Assembly: GCF_001602375.1 (NCBI RefSeq)
Contig: NZ_BCNY01000015.1
Location: 620,001 to 684,000, forward strand
DNA: 64,000 nucleotides
Origin: Methanoculleus horonobensis
Lineage (GTDB): Archaea; Halobacteriota; Methanomicrobia; Methanomicrobiales; Methanoculleaceae
Direction: 5' to 3'
Position 1 is the first letter of the stretch. The number at the start of each line of letters is the position of its first letter. Below, piece by piece: positions 51,136 through 60,551 of the stretch. The notes beneath the pieces were generated by a model, which worked only from the letters and a program-made list of their open reading frames with translations, did not search any database and had not been told where the DNA came from. A program made the translations under genes and the position numbers.

Positions 51136-52440
51136 ATGGCTAAATACACGGAAACAATCGATCTCTATTCTGATGACGGGAAGCTGCTCAAGAGCGGCGT
51201 CACCCTCGACAGAATCAGCCCGCTGGTTAACCCGGCCACAGGTAAGATCATCGACCTGACCAAGAGGACGATCAGCGTAAACCTCGGCGGCATCCAGGAT
51301 GCGCTCAAGGTTGGCAAGCTTGGAAAGGGCAAGATCAAGGGAAGAGAACTCGACCTCCCCATCATGGAGAACAAGGACGCGATCGTCGCCAGGATCAAGG
51401 AGATGATCCAGGTCGAGGAGGGTGACGACACCGAGATCATGGAGTTCAACGGTGGAAAACTTCTGCTGGTCCAGGTCCCGACGAAGCGCCTGGTCAACGC
51501 GTCCACCTACGACGCCGCGATCACCTCGGTCGCAGCCGCGACCACCTTCTCGATCGTTGACCAGTTCAACATCGACGCCTTCAATGCATCCACCGTCAAG
51601 GCGGCCTGCTGGGGCAGCTACCCCCACACCCAGGACATGGAAGGTGCGCTTGTCACGTCGATCCTGACGATCCCCCAGAACAACGAGGGTATCGGCTACG
51701 CGCTCCGGAACATCCCCGTCAACCACACGGTCATGATGACCGGCAGGAACGCTCTGCAGGGTGCAGCACTCTCGTCCACCCTCGAGACCGCCGGTATCTT
51801 CGAGATGGGATCCGCCGTCGGGCCGTTCGAGCGCGCTCAGCTGCTCGCCTACGGCTACCAGGGCCTGAACGCGAACAACATGGTCTACGACCTCGTCAAG
51901 GCAAACGGCCAGACCGGAACCGTCGGTACCGTCGTCCAGAGCCTGGTCGAGCGCGCCATCGAGGACAAGGTCATCGTCCCCGGCAAGAAGGGCGGGTACT
52001 TCCAGTTCTACGACACGAAGGACCCCATGCTCTGGAACGCCTACGCAGCCGCAGGAACCATGGCAGCCACCATCGTCAACTGTGGTGCCGGACGGTTCGC
52101 CCAGGCGGTCTCCGCGACGCTCCTCTACTTCAACGACCTGCTTGAGCACGAGACCGGCCTCCCGAGCACCGACTACGGTCGTGTCATGGGTACCGCCGTC
52201 GGATTCTCGTTCTTCAGCCACTCGATCTACGGTGGTGGCGGCCCCGGTATCTTCAACGGCAACCACGTCGTGACCCGGCACGCAAACGGCGTGGCTATCC
52301 CGTGTGTGGTCGCCGCAGCGGCACTCGATGCCGGAACGCAGATGTTCTCGCCCGAGAGCACCTCCAAGCTCTTCGCCGACACCTACGGTAAGATCGACGT
52401 CTTCAACAAGCCGATCGACCAGATCGCAAACGGAGCCTGA
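51136..52440 (+). CDS. mcrB: Methyl-coenzyme M reductase, beta subunit
   Basis: The 434-residue subunit of the final methanogenesis enzyme has AKYTETIDLYSDDGKLLKSG at the N-terminus, QFNIDAFNASTVKAACWGSY, RNIPVNHTVMMTGRNALQGA and SHSIYGGGGPGIFNGNHVVT (coenzyme B-binding region). With McrA and McrG it forms the alpha2beta2gamma2 complex holding coenzyme F430. It is first in the mcrBDGA operon. Confidence 0.98.
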   Translation: MAKYTETIDLYSDDGKLLKSGVTLDRISPLVNPATGKIIDLTKRTISVNLGGIQDALKVGKLGKGKIKGRELDLPIMENKDAIVARIKEMIQVEEGDDTEIMEFNGGKLLLVQVPTKRLVNASTYDAAITSVAAATTFSIVDQFNIDAFNASTVKAACWGSYPHTQDMEGALVTSILTIPQNNEGIGYALRNIPVNHTVMMTGRNALQGAALSSTLETAGIFEMGSAVGPFERAQLLAYGYQGLNANNMVYDLVKANGQTGTVGTVVQSLVERAIEDKVIVPGKKGGYFQFYDTKDPMLWNAYAAAGTMAATIVNCGAGRFAQAVSATLLYFNDLLEHETGLPSTDYGRVMGTAVGFSFFSHSIYGGGGPGIFNGNHVVTRHANGVAIPCVVAAAALDAGTQMFSPESTSKLFADTYGKIDVFNKPIDQIANGA

Positions 52441-52456
52441 GCGAGCAGAGATTCGA

Positions 52457-52927
52457 ATGACGAACGCCGCATTTCCGCAGGTCCGGATTGTGCCCGTACG
52501 GATGCTCAAGCCCGCGACCGCAGAACGCCTGCTCAATATGCTTGCCGGCATCGCCGGTATCCGCCGGATGATGATCCACGGGCCCGGCCTGCCGAAGACA
52601 GTCCCGTACGGACCGGCACGGGGAAGCCCGAACCCACACTCCGACCGCAAAGCGATCCGCGTCGCCGACGCCGAGATTGCGCTGCGCGTCCAGGTGGGCA
52701 TGGTCATCCTGGAGGTCGAGGACGCTTCCGCCATTGAGGAGATCCGCTCGCTCTGCGACGGCTTCTTTGTGGAGTTTCCCTACCTGCTCCAGGAAGGCAG
52801 GTTCATGAAGACCGCCCCGACGCTCGTGGACTACGCGAAGTATGGGCCGGACGCCGATACATCGCTCGTCGGTCTCACGGATCCCCGGAATGGGGAGAAA
52901 CCGGTGATTATCCGGACGGAACAGTGA
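52457..52927 (+). CDS. mcrD: Methyl-coenzyme M reductase operon protein D
   Basis: The 156-residue protein matches McrD by position and by PQVRIVPVRMLKPATAERLL, RRMMIHGPGLPKTVPYGPAR and VILEVEDASAIEEIRSLCDG. McrD binds the reductase and is thought to help assembly or F430 insertion; it is not in the mature enzyme. ATG 52457 follows mcrB by 16 bases. No mcrC follows it; mcrG begins 89 bases later. Confidence 0.95.
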   Translation: MTNAAFPQVRIVPVRMLKPATAERLLNMLAGIAGIRRMMIHGPGLPKTVPYGPARGSPNPHSDRKAIRVADAEIALRVQVGMVILEVEDASAIEEIRSLCDGFFVEFPYLLQEGRFMKTAPTLVDYAKYGPDADTSLVGLTDPRNGEKPVIIRTEQ

Positions 52928-53016
52928 CGCGAGGCGCATAAAATCCGGAAATATGGCTGAAAATCATTCAAGATAGGAAATGAATAAGATATCAATCACT
53001 TTGAGGTGAATGAAAA

Positions 53017-53781
53017 ATGGCATACAAGCCCCAGTACGGTCCCGGGACATCGGTTGTCGCCGAGAACCGGCGCAAACAGATGAACCCCAACCAGAAGCTT
53101 GAGAAGGTTCGTTCCGTAACGGATGAGGACATTGTGCTGATCCTCGGCCACAGGGCTCCCGGATCGGCATACCCGACCGCCCACCCCCCGCTCGCCGAGC
53201 AGCAGGAGCCCAACTGCCCCATGCGCAAGCTCGTCAAGCCCACCGAGGGTGCGAAGGCAGGCGACCGTGTCCGCTACATCCAGTTTGCAGACTCGATGTT
53301 CAACGCTCCCTCGCAGCCCTACCAGCGGACCTACACCGAGATGTACCGCTTCCGCGGTATCGACCCCGGTACGCTCTCCGGTCGTCAGATCGTCGAGTGC
53401 CGCGAGCGTGACCTCGAGAAATACGCGAAGGATCTCATCGAGACCGAGATGTTCGACCCTGCCCTCGTCGGCATCCGCGGTGCGACCGTGCACGGCCACT
53501 CGCTCCGTCTCGCTGAGGACGGCATGATGTTCGACATGCTGCAGAGGAACGTCCTCGGTGAGGACGGCATCGTCAAGTACGTCAAGAACCAGATCGGCGA
53601 GCCCCTCGACCGTGCGGTTGCCGTTGGCAAGCCCATGGACCAGAAGTGGCTCAAGGCTCACACGACGATCTTCCACTCGCTCGTAGGGACTTCCTACCGC
53701 GATGACACCGAGTACGTCGAATATATCCAGCGCATCCACTCGCTGCGCACGAAATACGGCTTCATGCCGAAAGAGGAGTGA
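53017..53781 (+). CDS. mcrG: Methyl-coenzyme M reductase, gamma subunit
   Basis: The 254-residue subunit shows [60 protein letters not shown] and [16 protein letters not shown] motifs. It contributes to the active-site pocket. The stop is five bases before the mcrA ATG. TTTGAGGTGA lies a few bases upstream of the start. Confidence 0.98.
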   Translation: MAYKPQYGPGTSVVAENRRKQMNPNQKLEKVRSVTDEDIVLILGHRAPGSAYPTAHPPLAEQQEPNCPMRKLVKPTEGAKAGDRVRYIQFADSMFNAPSQPYQRTYTEMYRFRGIDPGTLSGRQIVECRERDLEKYAKDLIETEMFDPALVGIRGATVHGHSLRLAEDGMMFDMLQRNVLGEDGIVKYVKNQIGEPLDRAVAVGKPMDQKWLKAHTTIFHSLVGTSYRDDTEYVEYIQRIHSLRTKYGFMPKEE

Positions 53782-53786
53782 TTACA

Positions 53787-55493
53787 ATGGCAAAGATTGA
53801 GAGATCCCAGAAGCTGTTCCTGAAAGCCCTCAAGGAGAAGTTCCAGGGACAGGACGTCGAGTCTGAGACCGCCGAGTTCTACAAGTTCAACGGTGTCCGC
53901 CAGTCTCCCCGTAAGATGGAGTTCATGAAGGCAAGCCGTGCCGTCGAGATGGACCGCGGTGTCTCCATGTACGACCCCGAGCGCTGCCACCTTGGCGGTA
54001 TCCCGATGGGCCAGCGCCAGCTGATGACCTACGAGGTCTCCGGCACCGGCGTCTTCGTCGAGGGTGACGACCTGCACTTCGTCAACAACTCTGCGATGCA
54101 GCAGATGTGGGACGATATCCGGAGAACCGTCATCGTCGGGATGGATCTTGCTCACCAGACCCTGCAGAAGCGTCTGGGCAAGGAAGTTACCCCCGAGACG
54201 ATCAACGAGTACCTCCACATCTTGAACCATGCGATGCCCGGCGGCGCCGTCGTCCAGGAGCACATGGTCGAGACTCACCCCGGCCTCGTCGACGACTGTT
54301 ACGTCAAGGTCTTCACCGGCGACCAGGAGCTCGCAGACGACATCGAGCCCCAGTTCCTGCTGAACATCGAGAAGCTCTTCCCCGCAAAGCAGGCCGAGGA
54401 ACTCAAGGCCGAAGTCGGCAAGAGCATGTACCAGGCAATCCACATCCCGACCACGGTCTCCCGGACCTGCGACGGTGGAACGACCTCCCGGTGGTCTGCG
54501 ATGCAGATCGGTATGTCCTTCATCGCTGCCTACCGCATGTGCGCCGGTGAAGCGGCCGTCGCCGACCTCTCCTACGCTGCGAAGCACGCAGGCGTCGTCA
54601 ACATGGGATCCGTCCTGCCCGCCCGGCGTGCCCGTGGCCCGAACGAGCCCGGTGGCATCAAGTTCGGTCTCTTTGCCGATATTGTCCAGGCGAACCGGAA
54701 GTACCCGAACGACCCCGCGAAGGCCTCTCTCGAGGTCGTCGGCGCCGGAACCATGCTCTACGACCAGATCTGGCTCGGCTCCTACATGTCCGGCGGTGTC
54801 GGATTCACGCAGTACGCAACCGCGGCCTACACCGACAACATCCTCGACGAGTTCACCTACTACGGTATGGACTACGCCAAGGACAAGTACAAGGTCGACT
54901 GGAAGAACCCGAGCCCGAGCGACAAGGTCAAGCCGACCCAGGAGATCGTCAACGACCTTGCAACCGAGGTCACCCTCAACGCCATGGAGCAGTATGAGAT
55001 GTTCCCGACCATGATGGAGGACCACTTCGGCGGTTCCCAGCGTGCCGGTGTCATCGCCGCTGCATCCGGTCTCACGACCTCTATCACGACCGGAAACTCG
55101 AACGCCGGTCTGAACGGCTGGTATCTCTCCATGCTCCTGCACAAGGACGGATGGTCGCGTCTCGGCTTCTTCGGCTACGACCTCCAGGACCAGTGCGGTT
55201 CCGCGAACTCCCTCTCCATGGTCTCCGACCGCGGTCTGATGGGCGAACTGCGTGGCCCGAACTACCCGAACTACGCGATGAACGTCGGCCACCAGGGCGA
55301 GTACGCCGCAATCGTCGCGGGGGCCCACTACGGCCGCAGCGACGCGTTCTGCTACAGCCCGCTCGTCAAGGTCTGCTTCGCCGACCCGAGCCTGAGGTTC
55401 GACTTCGCCGAGCCCCGCCGCGAGTTCGCGAAGGGTGCAATCCGCGAGTTCATGCCCGCCGGCGAGCGCTCGCTCATCATCCCGGCGCGGTAA
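53787..55493 (+). CDS. mcrA: Methyl-coenzyme M reductase, alpha subunit
   Basis: The 568-residue catalytic subunit binds F430 and carries the marker-gene region: [20 protein letters not shown], and later [20 protein letters not shown] with CGSAN, which includes the thioglycine site and modified residues. It releases methane from methyl-coenzyme M and coenzyme B. The ATG at 53787 ([11 protein letters not shown]) is the usual start, with GAGGAGTGATTAC upstream. It ends the operon; CCCTTTTT follows after 13 bases. Confidence 0.99.
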   Translation: MAKIERSQKLFLKALKEKFQGQDVESETAEFYKFNGVRQSPRKMEFMKASRAVEMDRGVSMYDPERCHLGGIPMGQRQLMTYEVSGTGVFVEGDDLHFVNNSAMQQMWDDIRRTVIVGMDLAHQTLQKRLGKEVTPETINEYLHILNHAMPGGAVVQEHMVETHPGLVDDCYVKVFTGDQELADDIEPQFLLNIEKLFPAKQAEELKAEVGKSMYQAIHIPTTVSRTCDGGTTSRWSAMQIGMSFIAAYRMCAGEAAVADLSYAAKHAGVVNMGSVLPARRARGPNEPGGIKFGLFADIVQANRKYPNDPAKASLEVVGAGTMLYDQIWLGSYMSGGVGFTQYATAAYTDNILDEFTYYGMDYAKDKYKVDWKNPSPSDKVKPTQEIVNDLATEVTLNAMEQYEMFPTMMEDHFGGSQRAGVIAAASGLTTSITTGNSNAGLNGWYLSMLLHKDGWSRLGFFGYDLQDQCGSANSLSMVSDRGLMGELRGPNYPNYAMNVGHQGEYAAIVAGAHYGRSDAFCYSPLVKVCFADPSLRFDFAEPRREFAKGAIREFMPAGERSLIIPAR

Positions 55494-55508
55494 ATAACTC
55501 CATAACCC

Positions 55509-55513
55509 TTTTT
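55509..55513 (+). terminator. T-run after mcrA
   Basis: CCCTTTTTATTTG begins 13 bases after the mcrA stop. A short T-run typical of archaeal termination. Confidence 0.4.
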
Positions 55514-56313
55514 ATTTGCACGTCCTCATAATCCGCGATCGCAAGCATTCCTGCCGATCAGCTGGAGAAGGTGGAGCGAGTGGTCCTCACTCGCCCACGT
55601 ATTATGAGGTTGAGTGTTCGTATCATGATGTATGCTGTTTTTATAGCGGAGCGTCGCATTTGCCGGGTTCCCCGTCCGTAAAGAACCCGTCTCGGTCGCC
55701 GGGAGGCGCGCGGGGGTTGGGATGGGGTGCGTGGTGGTGGGCGAAACCCCTGTTGCAAAGATGCCCTATACTCGGGGATGCCTGGAGATCCGGGCAAGTT
55801 TGAGAATCGGAGACTAAATCCCGAAAACAGATTTCTACAGCAACTGGGTATGCTGAATCCGTGGGAAAATGTCTCCTCCAGTGGACCGTGGGGGTATCAC
55901 CATGCACTGCCCCCGCCCCTTGGGGGCGGGGGAGGAGGCCGGAGGCCGGGCGGGGTGGGGGTCAAAGGTAGAGCCTTACGGGGTAGAGACAGGGGAGGGG
56001 GGATGCCCCCTCCCCGTCAGCCCCACCCCCAATGGCGATATCCCCTTGGAAGCCGTTTTCGGGCTTTTACATAGCCTTGCAGATACGCTCGGAAGATGCT
56101 CAAAGATCTTAGACGTGATGGGCGGCCGGGCCTATGAGTGTTCTCGAATGCGCCCTCGAATTCCCTCAAGACGCAACTCTGACCGCTCCCGTCCCATATC
56201 CGGCACCCGCGCAAACCTCTCTCACCCCTGCACTTTCGCCCCGCGCCACCAAACCCCCTATATCGCCGGACTCCCAACACTCCCGTAAGAAACCGGGAGG
56301 AGATGTTCACGGA
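55514..56313. other. 820-bp GC-rich non-coding stretch between mcrA and dinB, with several strong palindromes
   Basis: No coding frame with family similarity is seen. Structures: CCTCATAAT (55524-55532) with ATTATGAGG (55601-55609), enclosing GCGAGTG/CACTCGC (55576-55582 / 55588-55594); CCCCCGCCCC / GGGGGCGGGG (55910-55919 / 55922-55931); and a nested element with outer GGGGTGGGG/CCCCACCCC (55952-55960 / 56021-56029) and inner GGGGAGGGGG/CCCCCTCCCC (55992-56001 / 56006-56015). CCCTATATCGCC near 56260 may be the dinB promoter. Confidence 0.6.
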
Positions 56314-57396
56314 ATGACAACCGGCAGCCGCATCGTCCTGCACGTGGATATGGACAGTTTCTTCGCCTCCATCGAAGTCCGCCGCGCCCCCTCTCTTGCC
56401 GGGAAGCCGGTGATCGTCGGCGCCGACCCGAAGGGGGGGGCGGGCCGCGGGGTCGTGAGCACCTGCTCGTATGAGGCCCGCCGCTACGGGGTGCACTCCG
56501 GCATGCCGATCTCCCGGGCGTTCGACCTCTGCCCGCATGGCGTCTACCTCCCGGTGGATCACCCGTTCTACGCCAGCGTCTCGGAAGAGATCATGACGAT
56601 CCTCTCCCGGCACGCCGGGCGCATCGAGCAGGTGAGCATCGACGAGGCCTACCTCGACGTCAGCGATGCCGGGAGTTTCCCCGCGGCGGGAGCGCTTGCC
56701 GCCGCGATCAAGCGGGAGGTCCGGGAAGAGACCGGGCTCACCTGCTCGGTTGGGGTCGCTCCGGGCAAGGCGGTGGCGAAGATCGCCTCCGACTACAAAA
56801 AGCCCGATGGACTGACGATCGTCCGCCCGGACGAGGTCGCCGGGTTCCTTGCCCCCCTGCCGGTAGGGAGGATCCCCGGGATCGGAAAGAAGACCGGCGA
56901 GGACCTCCGGCAGATGGGCATCCAGACCGTCGGCGACCTTGCACGCCGCGACGTCCAGGAGGTCATCGCCCGTCTGGGGAGATCCGGCGTCCGGGTGCAC
57001 CACCTCGCCCGGGGCATCGACGAAGGCGAGGTTCAGGGCCGGGAGGGATGCAAGTCCATCTCCCGGGAGACGACGTTTGAAGTGGATACCGCCGACCCGC
57101 CGCTCCTCGCGGGGACGCTCGGCGCGCTTGCGGACGACGTCGCGGAGACGCTTCGTGCCGATGGACTCCGGTGCCGCACCGTCACGGTCAAGGTCAGGTA
57201 TCGCGGCTTTCAGACGCATACCCGGTCCCGGACGCTCCCGCGGTTCACCGCCGACCCCGCGGCGCTCCGGCAGGCCGCGTCCGGGCTGCTCGATCCGTTC
57301 CTCAACGGCGAGCCCATCCGCCTGATCGGGGTCAGGCTCTCGGCACTCGAGGGCGGGCGCACCCGGCAGGCGTCGATCGACGAGTTCCTCTCCTGA
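56314..57396 (+). CDS. dinB: DNA polymerase IV (DinB, Y family)
   Basis: The 360-residue translesion polymerase has VLHVDMDSFFASIEV (catalytic Asp, about 8-22), STCSYEARRYGVHSGMP and QVSIDEAYLDVSD (catalytic Asp-Glu near 104-116), helix-hairpin-helix KKTGEDLRQMGIQTVGDLAR and a C-terminal little-finger domain; it ends in QASIDEFLS, which may be a PCNA-interacting motif. ATG 56314 has GGGAGGAG upstream; frames further 5' lack similarity. Confidence 0.95.
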   Translation: MTTGSRIVLHVDMDSFFASIEVRRAPSLAGKPVIVGADPKGGAGRGVVSTCSYEARRYGVHSGMPISRAFDLCPHGVYLPVDHPFYASVSEEIMTILSRHAGRIEQVSIDEAYLDVSDAGSFPAAGALAAAIKREVREETGLTCSVGVAPGKAVAKIASDYKKPDGLTIVRPDEVAGFLAPLPVGRIPGIGKKTGEDLRQMGIQTVGDLARRDVQEVIARLGRSGVRVHHLARGIDEGEVQGREGCKSISRETTFEVDTADPPLLAGTLGALADDVAETLRADGLRCRTVTVKVRYRGFQTHTRSRTLPRFTADPAALRQAASGLLDPFLNGEPIRLIGVRLSALEGGRTRQASIDEFLS

Positions 57397-57448
57397 ACCG
57401 CCCCGCGAAGCGAACGTTCTTTATCGGGGGTATGCATTACGCTCCGGC

Positions 57449-57553
57449 ATGCCCGACTTCTGGACGGTGCTCCTCGCCGCCGTCCTCCTCCTCCTCTTCG
57501 CGGTGCCGGTCGCCTACGTCCCGATCCCCTACCGGGAAGAGAAGAAGAGGTGA
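57449..57553 (+). CDS. 34-residue single-span membrane protein (unknown)
   Basis: The frame is MPDFWTVLLAAVLLLLFAVP then VAYVPIPYREEKKR: a single hydrophobic helix with a basic cytoplasmic tail. TTCTTTATCGG about 30 bp upstream is TATA-like, suggesting a nearly leaderless transcript. It follows dinB by 52 bp. The size and layout fit small membrane proteins, but no family is known. Confidence 0.5.
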   Translation: MPDFWTVLLAAVLLLLFAVPVAYVPIPYREEKKR

Positions 57554-57670
57554 CGTTTTGCCGCAACTCCCATAGAGCCAATTTTTCTGTCCCGGCGCCA
57601 ATACTTCTCTGTCCGTGCCGCACGCTCGCCGCCGTGTCGGTGCGCGTGGGCACCAGACTGGAAGAAGGAA

Positions 57671-58099
57671 ATGACGACTACAACGACGGTGCGCTCGGTT
57701 CTTGCGTGCCTGTTTCTCACGGCGGTGCTCCTCTCCGCCGGCTGCACCGGCGAAGAGCAGCCTTCCGTGGGGCAGGCGGCCACGGAATTCCGGAGTGAGA
57801 CCTTCGGTTACGACGATCGCGTGGAGTTCCGCTACATCCCGAACTCCGATGAACCGGGGATCTACAGCGCGACCTGTACGATCGAGAGGGACGTCTCGTG
57901 GGGCACCACGATCGAGACCCGGGAGAACGTGCGATACGAGGAGATCTCCCGTGCGAACCCCATCGAGATCGTCGTCCCGCGCGAGGATCCCCTGGACCGC
58001 GTAGCGCTTGAGATTGAGATCCGGAACGCCGGAGGCGACGTCCTGCACCGGAGCCGGACGGCCGTGGCCCCCGCGACGCCTGTCCCGACGCCGCCGTGA
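57671..58099 (+). CDS. Secreted lipoprotein-like protein (unknown)
   Basis: The 142-residue protein has a signal sequence with a lipobox, VLACLFLTAVLLSAGCTGEE (Cys about residue 25), so it is probably lipid-anchored outside the cell. The rest is a beta-rich domain, FGYDDRVEFRYIPNSDEPGI and IVVPREDPLDRVALEIEIRN, ending in a Pro/Thr-rich tail. No family is recognised. It precedes the HNH gene by 60 bp. Confidence 0.8.
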   Translation: MTTTTTVRSVLACLFLTAVLLSAGCTGEEQPSVGQAATEFRSETFGYDDRVEFRYIPNSDEPGIYSATCTIERDVSWGTTIETRENVRYEEISRANPIEIVVPREDPLDRVALEIEIRNAGGDVLHRSRTAVAPATPVPTPP

Positions 58100-58159
58100 T
58101 CCGCGGGATGGGTGGAAAACCACTTATCCCGTTCCACGACCCACCTTCTTCTGATCGTG

Positions 58160-58588
58160 AGCACCGAGATTCAACTCTGTCTGGATGCGTTTGATCGCTC
58201 AAATCCTCCTCTCTGCGGAGACGAGCCCGCCCGGAACGGGTTTCGCCGGCTCTGCTGCCGGTGCCCGTTTGCCATGAGGAGCAGGGGCATCATTTACTGC
58301 GAACGCTTCGAGACTCCCATCCGGGCGCGGGAGAAGTACGGCCTCCCGGGATGGAAAGAGATCCGCAACGCTGTGCTTGACCGCGACGGGCAGCAATGCT
58401 CCGTCTGCGGCGGAGAGCAGGATCTCCACATCCACCATCTCGACCGCGACCCCACGAACGACGATCTCTCAAATCTCGTCACCCTCTGCGGCATCTGCCA
58501 TGCCCGGGTGCATACCGAGCTCCGCCGCGAGGGAGGGGCAGGAAGGGTGGCGCGGGTGCTTCCGGCAGCACGGCGTCGTTTGAGGTGA
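58160..58588 (+). CDS. HNH endonuclease-domain protein
   Basis: The 142-residue protein has an HNH nuclease domain (about 80-130): CSVCGGEQDLHIHHLDRDPT, then NDDLSNLVTLCGICHARVHT, with two CxxC zinc pairs, catalytic HxHH and the following Asn and His. The N-terminus holds extra Cys (LCGDE, LCCRCPF) if the GTG at 58160 is used, which fits a TATA-like CACTTATC at about 58121-58128; ATG 58274 would give 104 residues with only the HNH part. Standalone HNH proteins may be restriction, mobile or repair nucleases; the role here is unknown. Confidence 0.8.
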   Translation, partial: STEIQLCLDAFDRSNPPLCGDEPARNGFRRLCCRCPFAMRSRGIIYCERFETPIRAREKYGLPGWKEIRNAVLDRDGQQCSVCGGEQDLHIHHLDRDPTNDDLSNLVTLCGICHARVHTELRREGGAGRVARVLPAARRRLR

Positions 58589-58650
58589 CGCCCCCGGCAG
58601 GACTCCCCCGAAACCCGGCAGGTCTACCTGCCGGGTCCTGTTCCGGGGGT

Positions 58651-58662
58651 AACGATTATATT
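58651..58662 (+). promoter_or_regulatory. TATA box of the TPR gene
   Basis: ATTATATTATAT lies about 35 bp before the ATG at 58689 and supports a start at 58689 or 58698 over the upstream ATG at 58665. Confidence 0.55.
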
Positions 58663-58688
58663 ATATGCGCGCTACCAGTTGCCTGACC

Positions 58689-59537
58689 ATGGGGGGAATG
58701 TCCGGCGTGAGCATTACTGAAAGACTCTTCGGCAGGAGCGAACCCGAAGGCCGGGAAGGCACCTGCACCGATTCCACAGTGAGCAGGAAAGCCGTCTCTC
58801 TTGCGCAGCAAGGGCGGTTTCCCGAGGCGATCGATTGTTTCGACCGGGTGCTCAAAGATGATCCGGCAAACGTGAAGATGTGGAACAACAAAGGGGTCTT
58901 TCTTGATCTCCTGGGGCGGGATCAGGATGCACTGGACTGCTGGGAGAAGGCGCTCTCGATCGACCCGGATTTTGCTCCCGCCTGGGTCTCCCGGGGGATG
59001 CTCTACCGGCGCCGCAACCGGCTCGAGGAGGCGCTCGCCTGCTACGACCGGGCGGTGGAGCTCAACCCGGACTCCCCGGTCGCCTGGTACAACCGGAGCG
59101 GCGTCTTCGTCGCGATGCACCGACTGGACGATGCGATCGCCTGCTACGAGCGCGTTCTCGGGATCGATCCCCACTTCGTGGCGGCCTGGACGGATCTCGG
59201 CTACGCCCACTTCCTCCAGCACCGGCACGAGGAGGCGATCGGCTGCTACGACCGTGCCATCGCCGACGATCCCGGGAGCGTCCGGGTCTGGAGCCTGAAG
59301 GGCGGCGCCCTGTACGCGCTCGGCGAATACCGCAAAGCGCTCGAATGCTTTGATAAGGTGCTCTCGATCGATCCGAAGTACTCCGCCGGGTGGAGCATGA
59401 AGTGCAGCGTCCTCTATCACCTCGGCATGTACCGGCACGCGCTCGCGTGCGCCGACAAGGCGCTCGAGATAAATCCCTCCTGCGAACTGACCGCACAGGT
59501 CAGAAAGATGCTCCTCTCTCTTATCCAGAAGTGGTGA
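58689..59537 (+). CDS. Tetratricopeptide-repeat protein
   Basis: The 282-residue protein is built of about seven 34-residue TPR units from residue 30 on (SLAQQGRFPEAIDCFDRVLK, MLYRRRNRLEEALACYDRAV, YALGEYRKALECFDKVLSID). TPR arrays mediate protein-protein contacts; the partner is unknown. There is no signal peptide. Possible starts are 58665, 58689 and 58698; 58689 is used because of the TATA box position. TPR proteins are frequent in methanogens. Confidence 0.92.
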   Translation: MGGMSGVSITERLFGRSEPEGREGTCTDSTVSRKAVSLAQQGRFPEAIDCFDRVLKDDPANVKMWNNKGVFLDLLGRDQDALDCWEKALSIDPDFAPAWVSRGMLYRRRNRLEEALACYDRAVELNPDSPVAWYNRSGVFVAMHRLDDAIACYERVLGIDPHFVAAWTDLGYAHFLQHRHEEAIGCYDRAIADDPGSVRVWSLKGGALYALGEYRKALECFDKVLSIDPKYSAGWSMKCSVLYHLGMYRHALACADKALEINPSCELTAQVRKMLLSLIQKW

Positions 59538-59686
59538 CGGGCTCATCCACCCCTCCCGGATTGTTTCGGAAGGTTGACCCCTCCGGCCGTCCAACCGCGA
59601 ATAACTGCGCCGGACGTCGGGAACTCTTCCCCGGGGGAGACTCCGACCGTCTATTATCCGGCGACGCCAACAGGTGGATGTAATCC

Positions 59687-60541
59687 ATGCCGGTCGATCA
59701 GATCCCTATAGGTACGTTCTCGCGGATCACGCACCTCTCGCAGAAAGCGCTCCGCCTCTATGACGAGCGGGGACTCCTCGTCCCCGCGGCAAGAGACATC
59801 TGCACGGGATACCGCTACTACACTTACGCCCAGGTCGAGCGGGGCGTCCGCATCCAGCACCTGCTCTGGCTCGGGTTCGACCTCACCGAGGTCGAAGCCG
59901 TGCTCGATGCGCGGGAACGTGGCGATGCCGGAACGATCCGGGTCCACTTTGAACGGCGTCTCGCGGCGACCGAGCGGGAGATCGGGCGGCTGCATGCGAT
60001 TGCAGAGGTCCTGCGGACGCAGAACCCGCTGAACGGAGGATTCAGTATGTCGATCACCGAACCAGTTATCAAAGATATCCCTGCCACGCGGGCGCTTTCC
60101 CTCCGCGAACGGGGTGTTTACCAGGAGGCGATCCCGAGAATGATCGGGGAACTCTGCGCTTATGTCTACCCTGCTGACGGGCGGCAGCCCGCTGCAAGGA
60201 TTGCCGGGCCGATCATGTTCATCTGCCATGACGAGGAGTACCGGGAGACAGACGCAGATATCGAGGTCGCGCTCCCGATCGTCGGGTCCGTCAACCTCGA
60301 CGGAACCGCCGTCGAGATCCTGACCCTTCCGGGCGGCCGGTTCGCCTCGGTGCTCTACACGGGCCCCTATCCCGGGGTCGCGAAGGCCTACGAGCGGCTC
60401 TTTTCCTACATGGGCGAGTATGGCCTTGCACCGGCCGGCCCCTCGCGGGAACTCTACCTCAACGACCCCGCCGAGGTGCCGGAGGAGGAGCTCCTGACCG
60501 AGGTCCAGTTCCCGATGGAAGACCTTCCCCCGTCCCCCTGA
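59687..60541 (+). CDS. MerR-family regulator with GyrI-like effector domain
   Basis: The 284-residue protein has a winged-helix MerR DNA-binding domain (PIGTFSRITHLSQKALRLYD, about 7-26, then RYYTYAQVERGVRIQHLLWL), a coiled coil to about residue 110, and a C-terminal GyrI-like ligand domain (IKDIPATRALSLRERGVYQE, YTGPYPGVAKAYERLFSYMG). This is the BmrR/TipA-type layout that senses hydrophobic small molecules. The target promoter is unknown. It is convergent with the GH13 gene. Confidence 0.9.
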   Translation: MPVDQIPIGTFSRITHLSQKALRLYDERGLLVPAARDICTGYRYYTYAQVERGVRIQHLLWLGFDLTEVEAVLDARERGDAGTIRVHFERRLAATEREIGRLHAIAEVLRTQNPLNGGFSMSITEPVIKDIPATRALSLRERGVYQEAIPRMIGELCAYVYPADGRQPAARIAGPIMFICHDEEYRETDADIEVALPIVGSVNLDGTAVEILTLPGGRFASVLYTGPYPGVAKAYERLFSYMGEYGLAPAGPSRELYLNDPAEVPEEELLTEVQFPMEDLPPSP

Positions 60542-60551
60542 AGGGGAGCGG

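Noticed and set aside
55869-56288. Open frames in the 820-bp non-coding stretch
   Set aside because: They run through palindromes, have low-complexity Gly/Pro/Arg sequence, no start signals and no similarity.
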